A stretch of DNA of 26,892 nucleotides, taken from positions 1-26,892 of the forward strand of contig DJXC01000046.1 of the NCBI GenBank assembly GCA_002449575.1, in the 5' to 3' direction. How positions within the stretch are numbered: position 1 is the stretch's first letter; each line of letters opens with the position of its first letter. Position numbers and translations under genes: made by a program. This document shows, in pieces, positions 5,814 through 14,059 of this stretch. A model generated the notes under the pieces. That model saw only the letters and a program-made list of their open reading frames with translations, did not search any database and was not told the origin of the DNA. Origin of the DNA: Ruminococcus sp. UBA7014. Lineage in GTDB: Bacteria; Bacillota; Clostridia; Oscillospirales; Ruminococcaceae.

Positions 5814-8435
5814 TCAGTCTTTTTTGCCGTCCTTGCCGTAGTAGTTCTTAGTATAGATTTCTTTAATTTCAGAAATCAGCGGATATCTCGGATTTGCGCC
5901 AGTACACTGGTCATCGAAGGCATCTTCTGACATCTGGTCAAGACGGTCAAAGAAATCTTTCTCGTCAACGCCATATTCTTTAATAGAATGCTTTACGCCG
6001 ATAGTGTCTTTCAGTTCTTCCAGTTTGGCGATAAACTTTTCAAATACTTCTTCATCGCTTTCACCGGTCACACCGCAGGCACGGGCGCATTCGCAGTAAC
6101 GGGCGAGGGTGTGCGGATACTGATACTGTGAGAAAGTACCCATCTTGGCAGGTTTTTCAGAAGCATTGAAACGCATTACATCTGTAATTAACAGAGCGTT
6201 TGCGATACCGTGCGGCAGATGATGATATGCCCCCAACTTATGCGCCATAGAGTGGCAAACACCAAGAAATGCATTTGCAAATGCCATACCAGCCATTGTG
6301 GAAGCAGTTGCCATTTTTTCACGGGCGATAATATCAGTACCGTCTTTGTAAGCTCTCGGCAGATATTCAAAAATCAACTGCATTGCCCTGATAGCGATAC
6401 CGTCTGTATAGTCAGTTGCCATGACAGAAGCATACGCTTCGAGTGCATGTGTCATTGCATCAATACCGGAAGCAGCCGTCAAGCCCTTCGGTGCGCTCAT
6501 CATCAGGTCAGTATCTACAATAGCCATATTCGGGAGCAGTTCATAGTCTGCCAGTGGATATTTCTGACCAGTTGTCTGGTCTGTGATAACAGCAAACGGT
6601 GTCACTTCCGAACCTGTACCGGAAGAAGTCGGAATTGCAATAAAGTAAGCCTTTTCGCCCATCTTCGGGAAAGTATAAACTCTCTTTCTGATGTCAATAA
6701 ATCTCATTGCCATATCAAGGAAGTCAGCTTCCGGATGTTCATACAGCACCCACATGATTTTACCAGCATCCATTGCAGAACCGCCGCCCAGTGCGATAAT
6801 GCAGTCCGGTTCAAACTTGCGCATTGCTTCTGCACCCTTCTGAGCAGATTCCAAAGTCGGGTCAGGCTGTACGTCTGCAAATACAGTATAAGCAATCCCC
6901 ATTTCATCAAGCTTGTCAGTAATGCACTTGGTAAAGCCGTTCTTATATAAAAATTCGTCTGTTACGAGGAAAGCACGTTTTTTACCCATAACATTCTTGA
7001 GTTCGTCCAGAGCTACGGGCAGACAGCCTTTTTTGAAGTAAACCTTCTGCGGAGTTCTGAACCAGAGCATATTTTCACGGCGTTCCGCAACCGTCTTGAT
7101 ATTAAGCAGATGCTTGACACCAACATTTTCCGATACAGAGTTGCCGCCCCAAGAACCGCAGCCCAGTGTCAGAGAAGGCGCAAACTTAAAGTTATACAGG
7201 TCACCGATACCGCCCAGAGAAGAAGGTGTATTCACCAGAATACGGCAGGTCTTCATTCTGTCAGCAAAAACATTCAGCTTTTCTCTGCCTTCTGCGCTGT
7301 TGTTGTCAATCCACAGAGAAGAAGTATGACCCAGACCGCCGGCATTAAACAGGAGCTGTTCTGCCTTGTCCATAGCATCTTCAAAGCTTTCTGCCTTGTA
7401 CATGCCGAGGATAGTCGTCAGCTTTTCATGAGCAAATGCTTCATTCACGCTGGTATCTTCTGCTTCGCCGACAATCACTTTCACTTCTTCCGGAATGGAG
7501 AAGCCGGCGAGTTCTGCAATCTTATAAGGTCTCTGACCTACAATCTTAGCATTCAATGCGCCATTGATGAGCATTGTACTTCTGATTTTATTTTTCTCAT
7601 CTTCATTGAGGAAGTAAGCCCCTCTCTTGATGAGCTCATTCTTGACAGCATCATAAACGTCTTTATGCGCAATAATTGTCTGTTCTGTTGCACAAATCAT
7701 ACCATTATCGAAAGTCTTGGAATGCATGATAGAGTTGACAGCATTCAGAATATCAGCAGAATTGTCAATCACAGCAGAAGCATTACCAGCACCGACGCCC
7801 AGAGCCGGAGTACCGGAGGAATAAGCTGCTTTTACCATGCCAGGGCCACCGGTTGCCAGAATAATATCTGCTTCTTTCATGATAGTATTTGTCAGTTCGA
7901 GGGACGGCACATCAATCCAGCCGATAATGCCTTCCGGTGCGCCAGCTTTCACAGCGGCTTCGAGAACAATTCTTGCAGCTTCGATAGTGCATTTCTTTGC
8001 TCTCGGATGCGGAGAGAAGATAATCCCGTTTCTGGTTTTCAGAGCCAGCAGGGACTTGAAAATTGCAGTGGAAGTCGGATTGGTTGTCGGAATGACAGCA
8101 GCAATCAGACCAATCGGTTCAGCGACTTTTGTCACACCGAAAGCCTTGTCTTCTTCGATAACACCACAGGTTTTTACATTCTTGTAAGCGTTATAAATGT
8201 GTTCAGCGGCATAGTTATTCTTGATGACTTTATCTTCCATGATGCCCATACCAGTTTCCTGAACAGCCATTTTTGCAAGCGGAATACGGGCATGATTGGC
8301 AGCGAGTGCGGCAGCCTTGAAAATTTTATCCACCTGTTCCTGTGTATATGTGGAAAATTTCTCCTGTGCGGCACGAACGCTCTGAATCTTGGCTTCCAGT
8401 GTTTCTACGCTGTCAACCAGCATTTCATTACTCAT
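5814..8435 (-). CDS. adhE: Bifunctional acetaldehyde-CoA/alcohol dehydrogenase AdhE
   Basis: This is an 873-residue two-domain enzyme of normal AdhE length. The N-terminal CoA-acylating aldehyde dehydrogenase half (about 1-440) has catalytic Cys248 in DNGMICATEQ and the glycine-rich GVGAGNAS. The C-terminal iron alcohol dehydrogenase half (about 455-873) has GGGSAMDAGK (550-559), PTSSGTGSE (602-610), and metal ligands Asp659, His663, His728 and His742. It converts acetyl-CoA through acetaldehyde to ethanol, reoxidising two NADH, and in the family forms helical filaments (spirosomes) in the cytosol. AGGAGAG precedes the ATG. It has a strong promoter at 8515-8543 overlapped by a Rex-like palindrome, so redox control is likely. 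It heads an operon with a degenerate ADH-like protein and a kinase-like protein. Confidence 0.98.
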   Translation of the reverse strand: MSNEMLVDSVETLEAKIQSVRAAQEKFSTYTQEQVDKIFKAAALAANHARIPLAKMAVQETGMGIMEDKVIKNNYAAEHIYNAYKNVKTCGVIEEDKAFGVTKVAEPIGLIAAVIPTTNPTSTAIFKSLLALKTRNGIIFSPHPRAKKCTIEAARIVLEAAVKAGAPEGIIGWIDVPSLELTNTIMKEADIILATGGPGMVKAAYSSGTPALGVGAGNASAVIDNSADILNAVNSIMHSKTFDNGMICATEQTIIAHKDVYDAVKNELIKRGAYFLNEDEKNKIRSTMLINGALNAKIVGQRPYKIAELAGFSIPEEVKVIVGEAEDTSVNEAFAHEKLTTILGMYKAESFEDAMDKAEQLLFNAGGLGHTSSLWIDNNSAEGREKLNVFADRMKTCRILVNTPSSLGGIGDLYNFKFAPSLTLGCGSWGGNSVSENVGVKHLLNIKTVAERRENMLWFRTPQKVYFKKGCLPVALDELKNVMGKKRAFLVTDEFLYKNGFTKCITDKLDEMGIAYTVFADVQPDPTLESAQKGAEAMRKFEPDCIIALGGGSAMDAGKIMWVLYEHPEADFLDMAMRFIDIRKRVYTFPKMGEKAYFIAIPTSSGTGSEVTPFAVITDQTTGQKYPLADYELLPNMAIVDTDLMMSAPKGLTAASGIDAMTHALEAYASVMATDYTDGIAIRAMQLIFEYLPRAYKDGTDIIAREKMATASTMAGMAFANAFLGVCHSMAHKLGAYHHLPHGIANALLITDVMRFNASEKPAKMGTFSQYQYPHTLARYCECARACGVTGESDEEVFEKFIAKLEELKDTIGVKHSIKEYGVDEKDFFDRLDQMSEDAFDDQCTGANPRYPLISEIKEIYTKNYYGKDGKKD

Positions 8436-8470
8436 GTATGAATCTCTCCTATTCTGAAAATATTTTTTTC

Positions 8471-8512
8471 AAACTGTAGTTTTTGCTGTATGATTTCTTT
8501 TCTCTACAGTTT
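8471..8512. repeat. Inverted repeat in the adhE promoter region
   Basis: AAACTGTAG (8471-8479) and CTACAGTTT (8504-8512) are perfect 9-base inverted copies with centres 33 bp apart, about three helical turns. The second copy straddles the predicted adhE start site (near 8508), so an intact RNA hairpin is unlikely and paired DNA operator half-sites are more plausible. Confidence 0.6.
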
Positions 8513-8514
8513 TT

Positions 8515-8543
8515 ATTTTACCACATTGTTATTTTTTTGTCAA
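8515..8543 (-). promoter_or_regulatory. Promoter of the adhE operon
   Basis: On the minus strand TTGACA (8543-8538) and TAAAAT (8520-8515) are 17 bases apart. Predicted transcription start is near 8508, giving a leader of about 70 nt before the adhE ATG. Confidence 0.85.
8526..8543. promoter_or_regulatory. Candidate Rex operator over the adhE -35 box
   Basis: The 18 bases TTGTTATTTTTTTGTCAA resemble the clostridial Rex consensus TTGTTAA-N4-TTAACAA: the left half matches six of seven bases, the right half is degenerate (TTGTCAA). It covers the -35 box and most of the spacer. Rex senses the NADH/NAD ratio and adhE is a classical Rex target in clostridia. The call rests on one good half-site. 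Confidence 0.45.
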
Positions 8544-8596
8544 TGGATTCTGACAAATTTTTATCAAATAATTTTACATGAAAAATCTGATTATTT

Positions 8597-9202
8597 TTAG
8601 TTATTCTGACGAAAATCATAAATACAGCGTTCATAGGCATTTAAAACAACTGTATTCTGATACTGGTCTTGTCGGGGAAGTGCGCCATAATTCAGGTGTA
8701 CATGTCCGTGTACAAACAGTGCCGGATGGTATTTTTCCAGCAGATTCCGGAAACAGACAAAGCCCTGATGCGGCAAATCTGCTAAATCATTAATACCTTT
8801 TGCCGGAGAATGTGTTACCAGAATATCAAAGCCATGAGAACGCCATAAATCAAAACTTCGTTTCTGGATACGCTTCTGCATCTGCTTTTCTGTACACTGA
8901 AACGGCAGTTCCTGATTGTTATATTTCATCGAGCCGCCAAGCCCCAGAATCCGCACACCCTGATAAGTGAACAGGCTATCGTCAATACAGATACAGCCTT
9001 CCGGTGGAGTCTGCTGATATTTTGTGTCATGATTGCCATGAATATACAGCAAAGGACAATGAGACATTGTGACAAGAAATTCCAGATATTCCGGCTGCAA
9101 ATCTCCGCAGGAGATAATCAAATCCAGATTTTCCAGTTTGGATTTTTCATAGAAATCCCATAAATACTTGCTTTCTTCATCTGCAATAAATAAAATTTTC
9201 AT
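8597..9202 (-). CDS. Metallophosphoesterase
   Basis: This is a 201-residue calcineurin-like phosphoesterase. Metal-binding motifs run in order: IADEES (Asp8), CGDLQPEY (Asp34), GNHD (56-59), THSP (His131) and GHVH (166-169). The first motif is D-x-E rather than D-x-H, as in a subgroup common in Firmicutes. The substrate is unknown; phosphomonoesters, phosphodiesters or nucleotides are all possible. I chose the ATG at 9202 because MKILFIADEE begins the first beta strand of the fold; the same frame is open back to 9277 and would add a 25-residue stretch with no family resemblance. A GCAGGTG sequence precedes the chosen start. It is the last gene after malic enzyme and the YdcF-like gene, 43 bases downstream of the latter. 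No convincing terminator follows. Confidence 0.88.
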   Translation of the reverse strand: MKILFIADEESKYLWDFYEKSKLENLDLIISCGDLQPEYLEFLVTMSHCPLLYIHGNHDTKYQQTPPEGCICIDDSLFTYQGVRILGLGGSMKYNNQELPFQCTEKQMQKRIQKRSFDLWRSHGFDILVTHSPAKGINDLADLPHQGFVCFRNLLEKYHPALFVHGHVHLNYGALPRQDQYQNTVVLNAYERCIYDFRQNN

Positions 9203-9245
9203 AGTAAGCACCTGCTGACTGATAGCTGAAAGCTTGTGTCCGGAA

Positions 9246-10022
9246 TTATCCGAACACAAACTGATAACAAATTCCAAGCCATTCCCTTACCCAATAGGAC
9301 GGCACAAGATACCATGATGTCTTTGCAGAAACTGCCGTTGTTTTCAGTCCGAGACTATGTGCAATATTCGCCGCCCGGAACTGATGATAACCATCTGTGA
9401 CAATAATGATTTCCGGATTCCAATCTTGTGCTGTAATAATTTCTTTTGCATTCTGCAAATTTTCGAGTGTAGAAACAGAAACGGCATCCTGATAAATTCG
9501 TTTTTTTTCGATACCATGGGAAAGAAGATATTCGCTCATGCATTCTGCTTCGCTGATGGCTTCATCTTTTCCCTGCCCGCCGCAGACAATCACCGGAACA
9601 TTTTCATGCTGATTCAGGTAAACCAGTGCAGCATCCAGCCTTTTTTTCAGCATCAAACTAGGTGCGCCGTTCTTTACCTGACAGCCGAGTATTGTCACCG
9701 TGGCTTCTTCTTTGGGCTTGTTGTATGCAGCGCACAGCATGAAAATACTTAGCACAAGTGCCAGAACTGTCCCCAGACAAAGAAATCCGCCAAGTACACA
9801 CAATACAACATGACCGAAATCATTTTTCCAGATTTTCTGCAAGACTCCGGAAATCACCGGATTCATGGCGAAAAATACGATTCCCATGACTGAAATCACT
9901 GTTCCGAAAATACATCCGGCATGATGAATTCCCACTACAAACGGACAGGCAAAAAAGACCAGTGCTGCCAGAAACAAGCCCGTTCCCAGCAGTCTGACCC
10001 ATAATTGTGAAATGACAAACAT
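9246..10022 (-). CDS. YdcF/SanA-like (DUF218) membrane protein
   Basis: This is a 258-residue protein with a hydrophobic N-terminal half, probably three transmembrane helices (about 8-30, 35-58 and 70-97), followed by a DUF218 domain. The domain starts at ATVTILGCQVKNGAPS, contains VIVCGGQGKDEAISEAECMSEYLL, an EN-type segment VSTLENLQNAKEI, and IIIVTDGYHQFRAANIA near the C terminus. DUF218 proteins (SanA, ElyC, YdcF) are envelope-associated and some affect peptidoglycan or antibiotic sensitivity; the biochemical activity is not established. The catalytic-looking side probably faces outside if the helix count is odd, which is inference. AGGAGAAA precedes the ATG. It follows malic enzyme by 14 bases on the same strand, so it is almost certainly cotranscribed with it, although a metabolic link is not obvious. 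Confidence 0.87.
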   Translation of the reverse strand: MFVISQLWVRLLGTGLFLAALVFFACPFVVGIHHAGCIFGTVISVMGIVFFAMNPVISGVLQKIWKNDFGHVVLCVLGGFLCLGTVLALVLSIFMLCAAYNKPKEEATVTILGCQVKNGAPSLMLKKRLDAALVYLNQHENVPVIVCGGQGKDEAISEAECMSEYLLSHGIEKKRIYQDAVSVSTLENLQNAKEIITAQDWNPEIIIVTDGYHQFRAANIAHSLGLKTTAVSAKTSWYLVPSYWVREWLGICYQFVFG

Positions 10023-10036
10023 TTCAGTTTCTCCTA

Positions 10037-11227
10037 TTATGCCAGAGGATTGACATCCAGTCCGGCAACACCGGAATCAATTGCTGCCTGTGCGACAGCC
10101 TTTGCTACAGCAAGCGCAACACTTCTGTCAAAAGCATCCGGCAGAATAAATTCCGGATTCAGCTTTTCTTCCGTGACACAGCTAGCAATTGCCTTTGTAG
10201 CAGCAACTTTCATTTCCTGATTGATATCCTTTGCACGGACAGCCAGTGCGCCCTTGAATACACCCGGAAATGCCACGACATTATTAATCTGATTCGGGAA
10301 GTCACTTCTGCCAGTGCCGACAATATAAGCACCTGCCTGCTTTGCTTCATCCGGCATAATTTCCGGAACAGGATTTGCCATTGCAAATACAATCGGCTTT
10401 TCATTCATAGACTGAATCATTTCGGCAGTCAGCAGTTTCGGTCTGGAAACGCCGATAAACACATCCGCACCTTTTACGGCATCTGCCAAAGTACCATGTT
10501 TTCCGTGCTTGTTTGTCAAAGCAGCGATTTCATTGTGTGCCGGATTCTGATAAGTTTCATCAGAAGCGAGAATGCCGCTGATATCTACCATCACAATATT
10601 TCCCACACCAAGAGCCAGCAAATGTTTTGCAATTGCGATTCCGGCAGAACCTGCCCCATTGATGACAATTTCCAGTTCCGGAATTTTCTTGTCAGCCACT
10701 TTGCAGGCATTGACCAGAGCGGCTGCCACAACAATTGCTGTGCCGTGCTGGTCGTCATGGAATACCGGAATATCTAGTCTTTCTTTCAGTTTTGCTTCGA
10801 TTTCAAAGCATCTGGGTGCAGCAATGTCTTCCAGATTAATGCCGCCGAAACTTAAGCCGATATTCGCAATAGTATTGACGATTTCGTCGGTATCTTTAGA
10901 ATTCACACAAAGCGGAAATGCATCGACATCCGCAAATTCCTTGAACAAAGCACATTTGCCTTCCATAACAGGCATTGCCGCCAGAGGTCCGATATCCCCA
11001 AGTCCAAGTACCGCTGTTCCGTCCGTAATGACTGCAACCAGATTATGTCTTCTTGTCAGTACATAAGACAAAGACGGGTCTTTCTCAATTTCCAGACAAG
11101 GCTGTGCGACACCGGGGGTATACGCATGGGAAAGCGAATCTCTGTCATTAATTCTGGTACGGGAAACGATTTCGATTTTTCCGCCCCATTCCTTGTGCTT
11201 TTCTAATGATGACTGCATAATGTCCAT
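10037..11227 (-). CDS. Malic enzyme (oxaloacetate-decarboxylating malate dehydrogenase)
   Basis: This is a 396-residue enzyme, the short bacterial malic-enzyme type without a phosphotransacetylase extension. Key motifs are AYTPGVAQP (with the catalytic Tyr), LGLGDIGPLAAMPVMEGKCALFK (with the catalytic Lys), VFHDDQHGTA, the Rossmann motif INGAGSAGIAIAKHLL, and FAMANPVPEI. It converts malate to pyruvate and carbon dioxide with reduction of NAD or NADP, in the cytosol. The second Rossmann strand ends in an acidic residue (VMVDISG), which leans toward NAD, but cofactor choice should be regarded as open. AAAGGAGT is correctly placed before the ATG. It starts 49 bases after the CAP-dockerin gene with no terminator seen, so it may share that transcript; no clear promoter of its own was found. 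Confidence 0.95.
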   Translation of the reverse strand: MDIMQSSLEKHKEWGGKIEIVSRTRINDRDSLSHAYTPGVAQPCLEIEKDPSLSYVLTRRHNLVAVITDGTAVLGLGDIGPLAAMPVMEGKCALFKEFADVDAFPLCVNSKDTDEIVNTIANIGLSFGGINLEDIAAPRCFEIEAKLKERLDIPVFHDDQHGTAIVVAAALVNACKVADKKIPELEIVINGAGSAGIAIAKHLLALGVGNIVMVDISGILASDETYQNPAHNEIAALTNKHGKHGTLADAVKGADVFIGVSRPKLLTAEMIQSMNEKPIVFAMANPVPEIMPDEAKQAGAYIVGTGRSDFPNQINNVVAFPGVFKGALAVRAKDINQEMKVAATKAIASCVTEEKLNPEFILPDAFDRSVALAVAKAVAQAAIDSGVAGLDVNPLA

Positions 11228-11276
11228 AATTTAAAATACTCCTTTTATCCTTAATATTTTTATATACTAATCCGGC

Positions 11277-12083
11277 TTACTGCCAGATATAGTCCGAAAG
11301 TTGTCCTGCTGTGCCTGCACCTTTTGCAGCAGAATATTCCATAATAGATGCAGCATCCCATGCATTGACATCGCCATCTTTATTAATATCAGCAGCTTCC
11401 AGAAAACCAGTTGGCGGAATAAAATTTACACCAGCTGCACGGCTTGCAGCATATCTTAAAATAAATCTTGCATCAGCAGAATTAATATCATGGTCACCGT
11501 CCGCATCTCCATAGGAACGTGTCGGGATGTATTGTCCATCAAAAACAACAGGTCCGTTTCCATCTTCCGCTTTGATGAGAAACATGCTCCAGTAATATTC
11601 AAATGTAGAACCTTCCTGATAATAATATCCGATTCCTATATGTGTACGGTTGGAGGTCAGAATATTTGCTTTATGTTTCGGCGAACTCAGCCATTGAGAC
11701 ATTGCAGAAGACGGTTCTGGACGACCGGCAGCAATATTCTCACCGCCGCCACGATAAAAAATATTAGCATCTTTCAATGCCGTAAAACAAGTTGTACCAT
11801 CCGGACGGACATGGTCAAAAACCTGTGCCAGTTCCGTGGCTCTCAGACAAGTCACTTCGTTCAGCAGCGGAAATGTTGCCAGTTCTGAAAGTCCAAGCGC
11901 ACAGCGTTCATTATTTGACAAATTAATGATAATATCACAATATTCTTTAATCTGTTTTTCTTCTTCTGTCATGAAAGCTTCATCATGTAAATTGACGGCA
12001 GAAGCAGAAACAGCACTGTTTATCATTGGCAAACATGCTATCACAAAGGCAAGCAGTCCGGCAGCAAGCTTTGTCTTTTTCAT
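11277..12083 (-). CDS. Secreted CAP-domain protein with C-terminal type I dockerin
   Basis: This is a 268-residue protein with a signal peptide (about 1-28: Lys-rich start, hydrophobic core, cleavage near SASA). A CAP/SCP/PR-1 domain (about 45-172) follows, with DHVRPDG (His91), GGGENIAAG (Glu115) and a later SSPKHKANILTSNRTHIGIG. The C terminus is a dockerin with two calcium-binding repeats, GDADGDHDINSADARFILRY (192-211) and ADINKDGDVNAWDAASIMEY (231-250), separated by a Pro-rich linker. A dockerin docks to a cohesin on a scaffoldin, so the protein should be part of a cellulosome-like complex. Bacterial CAP domains are secreted but mostly without known enzymatic activity. AAAGGATG precedes the ATG and a consensus-like promoter lies upstream. 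No cohesin gene is in the window. Confidence 0.92.
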   Translation of the reverse strand: MKKTKLAAGLLAFVIACLPMINSAVSASAVNLHDEAFMTEEEKQIKEYCDIIINLSNNERCALGLSELATFPLLNEVTCLRATELAQVFDHVRPDGTTCFTALKDANIFYRGGGENIAAGRPEPSSAMSQWLSSPKHKANILTSNRTHIGIGYYYQEGSTFEYYWSMFLIKAEDGNGPVVFDGQYIPTRSYGDADGDHDINSADARFILRYAASRAAGVNFIPPTGFLEAADINKDGDVNAWDAASIMEYSAAKGAGTAGQLSDYIWQ

Positions 12084-12119
12084 AAAGATACATCCTTTCT
12101 GAAAAAATTTACTAATTCT

Positions 12120-12148
12120 ATTGTAACATTCAATATTACTAAAGTCAA
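12120..12148 (-). promoter_or_regulatory. Promoter of the CAP-dockerin gene
   Basis: On the minus strand TTGACT (12148-12143) and TACAAT (12125-12120) are 17 bases apart, about 37 bases upstream of the start codon. It diverges from the promoter at 12226-12254. Confidence 0.8.
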
Positions 12149-12225
12149 TATTTCATTTGAAAATTTTTTGTGAATTTTGTCTTTGCTTCAAAAAAGTGAA
12201 TTTCCTTTTGACATTAGAATCCTAC

Positions 12226-12254
12226 TTGACAAGTTTTGAAAAATATGATATGAT
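12226..12254 (+). promoter_or_regulatory. Promoter of the ACT-PFL operon
   Basis: TTGACA (12226-12231) and TATGAT (12249-12254) are 17 bases apart. A leader of about 70 nt follows, which can form a small hairpin (AGGGGAA with TTCCTCT, one G-U pair) before the ribosome binding site. Confidence 0.83.
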
Positions 12255-12331
12255 AGAAGAAAATGACATAAATCAGGGGAAGTTACAGACAGCATTTTCC
12301 TCTGTGGATTGAAACAAGGAGGCGCAGTTTT

Positions 12332-12601
12332 ATGCGAGCAGTTATTACAGTTATCGGCAAGGATACCGTTGGTATCCTGCACAAAGTCAGCGGCATCTGT
12401 GCAGCGCACAATGCCAATATCATTGAAGTCACACAGAGTGTCATGCAGGATATGTTCGCCATGATTATGATGGCAGATATTTCCAATATCACTTCTGATT
12501 TCGCCGCCCTTTCTGACGAAATGGCAGAATTCGGGAAATCAGAATGTCTCGACATTCACTGTATGCATGAAGATATTTTCAATTCCATGCATGAAATATA
12601 A
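12332..12601 (+). CDS. ACT-domain protein, UPF0237 family
   Basis: This is an 89-residue single ACT domain: MRAVITVIGKDTVGILHKVSGICAA gives the first strand and the ligand-binding helix, and NIIEVTQSVMQDMFAMIMMADI the following strands. ACT domains bind amino acids or other small metabolites as regulators. This short family is nearly always found next to a UPF0210/PFL protein, as here (28 bases apart), so the pair probably works as one unit with the ACT protein as ligand sensor. AAGGAGG precedes the ATG. The metabolite sensed is unknown. Confidence 0.93.
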   Translation: MRAVITVIGKDTVGILHKVSGICAAHNANIIEVTQSVMQDMFAMIMMADISNITSDFAALSDEMAEFGKSECLDIHCMHEDIFNSMHEI

Positions 12602-12628
12602 TCTTGCAATTTTATCAGAGGTGAAATC

Positions 12629-13987
12629 ATGCTGAATACTTTTAATATCTTGGAAACCATCCGCATGATACAGGACCAGTGTCTTGACATTCGTACAATT
12701 ACGATGGGAATTTCTCTGCTGGACTGTATCGACCCGGACATTGACAAGGCATGTGCCAAAGTCTATGACAAAATTACAACCAAAGCACAGAATCTGGTAA
12801 AAACCGGAGAACAGATTGAAAAAGAATACGGAATCCCGATTGTCAACAAGCGAATCTCTGTCACACCGATTGCACTGCTTGCAGCGGCATGTCCGAAGGA
12901 AAATCCTGTGAAGTTCGCAAAAATCCTCCAGAAAGCAGCAGATACTTGTGGTGTCAACTTTCTCGGCGGCTATTCCGCACTTGTCCATAAGGGATTCAGT
13001 GCCGGAGATTTGGAATTAATCCGTTCCATTCCAGAAGCTCTTGCAGAAACTTCCAATGTATGTTCTTCTGTGAACATTGGTTCAACCAGAAGCGGCATCA
13101 ATATGGATGCGGCTGCTCTGATGGGAAAAATTGTCCGCCAGACTGCTGAACTGACTGCTGATAATCAGTGTATCGGTGCGGCGAAACTGGTAGTATTCTG
13201 CAATGCTGTAGAAGACAATCCCTTTATGGCAGGCGCATTTCACGGAATCGGTGAACCGGACTGTGAAATTCATGTTGGTGTATCCGGTCCGGGTGTTGTC
13301 CGTGCAGCAATTGCAAAATATCCGGATGCCAGCATTGATGAAATTGCTGACGTTATCAAGAAAACTGCATTCAAAATCACCAGAATGGGTCAGCTTGTCG
13401 GCTCACGTGCTTCCCAAATGCTGAACGTGCCGTTCGGTATTGTAGACCTGTCTCTTGCACCAACTCCGGCAATTGGTGACAGTGTGGCACATATTCTGGA
13501 AGGAATGGGACTGGAATGCTGCGGTACACATGGCACAACCGCTGCACTTGCCCTGCTGAACGATGCCGTCAAAAAAGGCGGTGTTATGGCATCTTCCAAT
13601 GTCGGCGGACTGTCCGGTGCATTTATTCCGGTCTCCGAAGATGCTGGTATGATTGATGCTGCTGTCAATGGTACACTCTGCATTGAAAAACTCGAAGCCA
13701 TGACAGCCGTCTGCTCTGTGGGTCTGGATATGATTGTCGTACCCGGTGACATTCCGGCAGATACAATTTCTGCTATTATTGCTGATGAGGCGGCGATTGG
13801 CATGGTAAACAACAAAACTACTGCTGTAAGGCTGATTCCGGCAATCGGCAAAAAGGAAGGCGATATGCTGGAATTTGGCGGGCTGCTTGGTTCTGGACCT
13901 GTAATGCCTGTCAATCAGAAATCCGCCTCAAAATTTATTTCCCGTGGCGGCAGAATTCCTGCACCGATGCATAGTATTAAAAATTAA
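12629..13987 (+). CDS. PFL family protein (UPF0210 / DUF711)
   Basis: This is a 452-residue protein of full family length. Recognisable stretches are NILETIRMIQDQCLDIRTITMGISLLDC at the N terminus, NKRISVTPIALL, GGYSALVHKG, NIGSTRSGINMDAA, VGVSGPGVVRAAI, LAPTPAIGDSVAHILE and the C-terminal SRGGRIPAPMHS. The fold is distantly related to pyruvate formate-lyase, but I see no glycyl-radical loop, so it is not expected to be a PFL. Its reaction is not known. It is cotranscribed with the UPF0237 ACT protein. AGAGGTGA lies shortly before the ATG. There is no terminator before the protease gene 72 bases downstream. Confidence 0.93.
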   Translation: MLNTFNILETIRMIQDQCLDIRTITMGISLLDCIDPDIDKACAKVYDKITTKAQNLVKTGEQIEKEYGIPIVNKRISVTPIALLAAACPKENPVKFAKILQKAADTCGVNFLGGYSALVHKGFSAGDLELIRSIPEALAETSNVCSSVNIGSTRSGINMDAAALMGKIVRQTAELTADNQCIGAAKLVVFCNAVEDNPFMAGAFHGIGEPDCEIHVGVSGPGVVRAAIAKYPDASIDEIADVIKKTAFKITRMGQLVGSRASQMLNVPFGIVDLSLAPTPAIGDSVAHILEGMGLECCGTHGTTAALALLNDAVKKGGVMASSNVGGLSGAFIPVSEDAGMIDAAVNGTLCIEKLEAMTAVCSVGLDMIVVPGDIPADTISAIIADEAAIGMVNNKTTAVRLIPAIGKKEGDMLEFGGLLGSGPVMPVNQKSASKFISRGGRIPAPMHSIKN

Positions 13988-14059
13988 ATCCTGTTCTGAA
14001 GAATGCAGTTGCAATATACTACATTTTTTTCAGATAGCACCAGAAAGGAAAGATGTATT

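Noticed and set aside
7110..8441. 443-codon open frame on the plus strand
   Set aside because: It is antisense to adhE, whose protein is unmistakable. Its translation is Cys/His/Ser-rich without domains and it has no ribosome binding site.
9203..9277. N-terminal extension of the metallophosphoesterase
   Set aside because: The fold starts with MKILFIADEE at 9202; the extra residues have no family resemblance and overlap the upstream gene.
12629..13987. Pyruvate formate-lyase
   Set aside because: UPF0210 proteins carry the PFL name from remote fold similarity. No glycyl-radical motif near the C terminus and no activase gene are seen.
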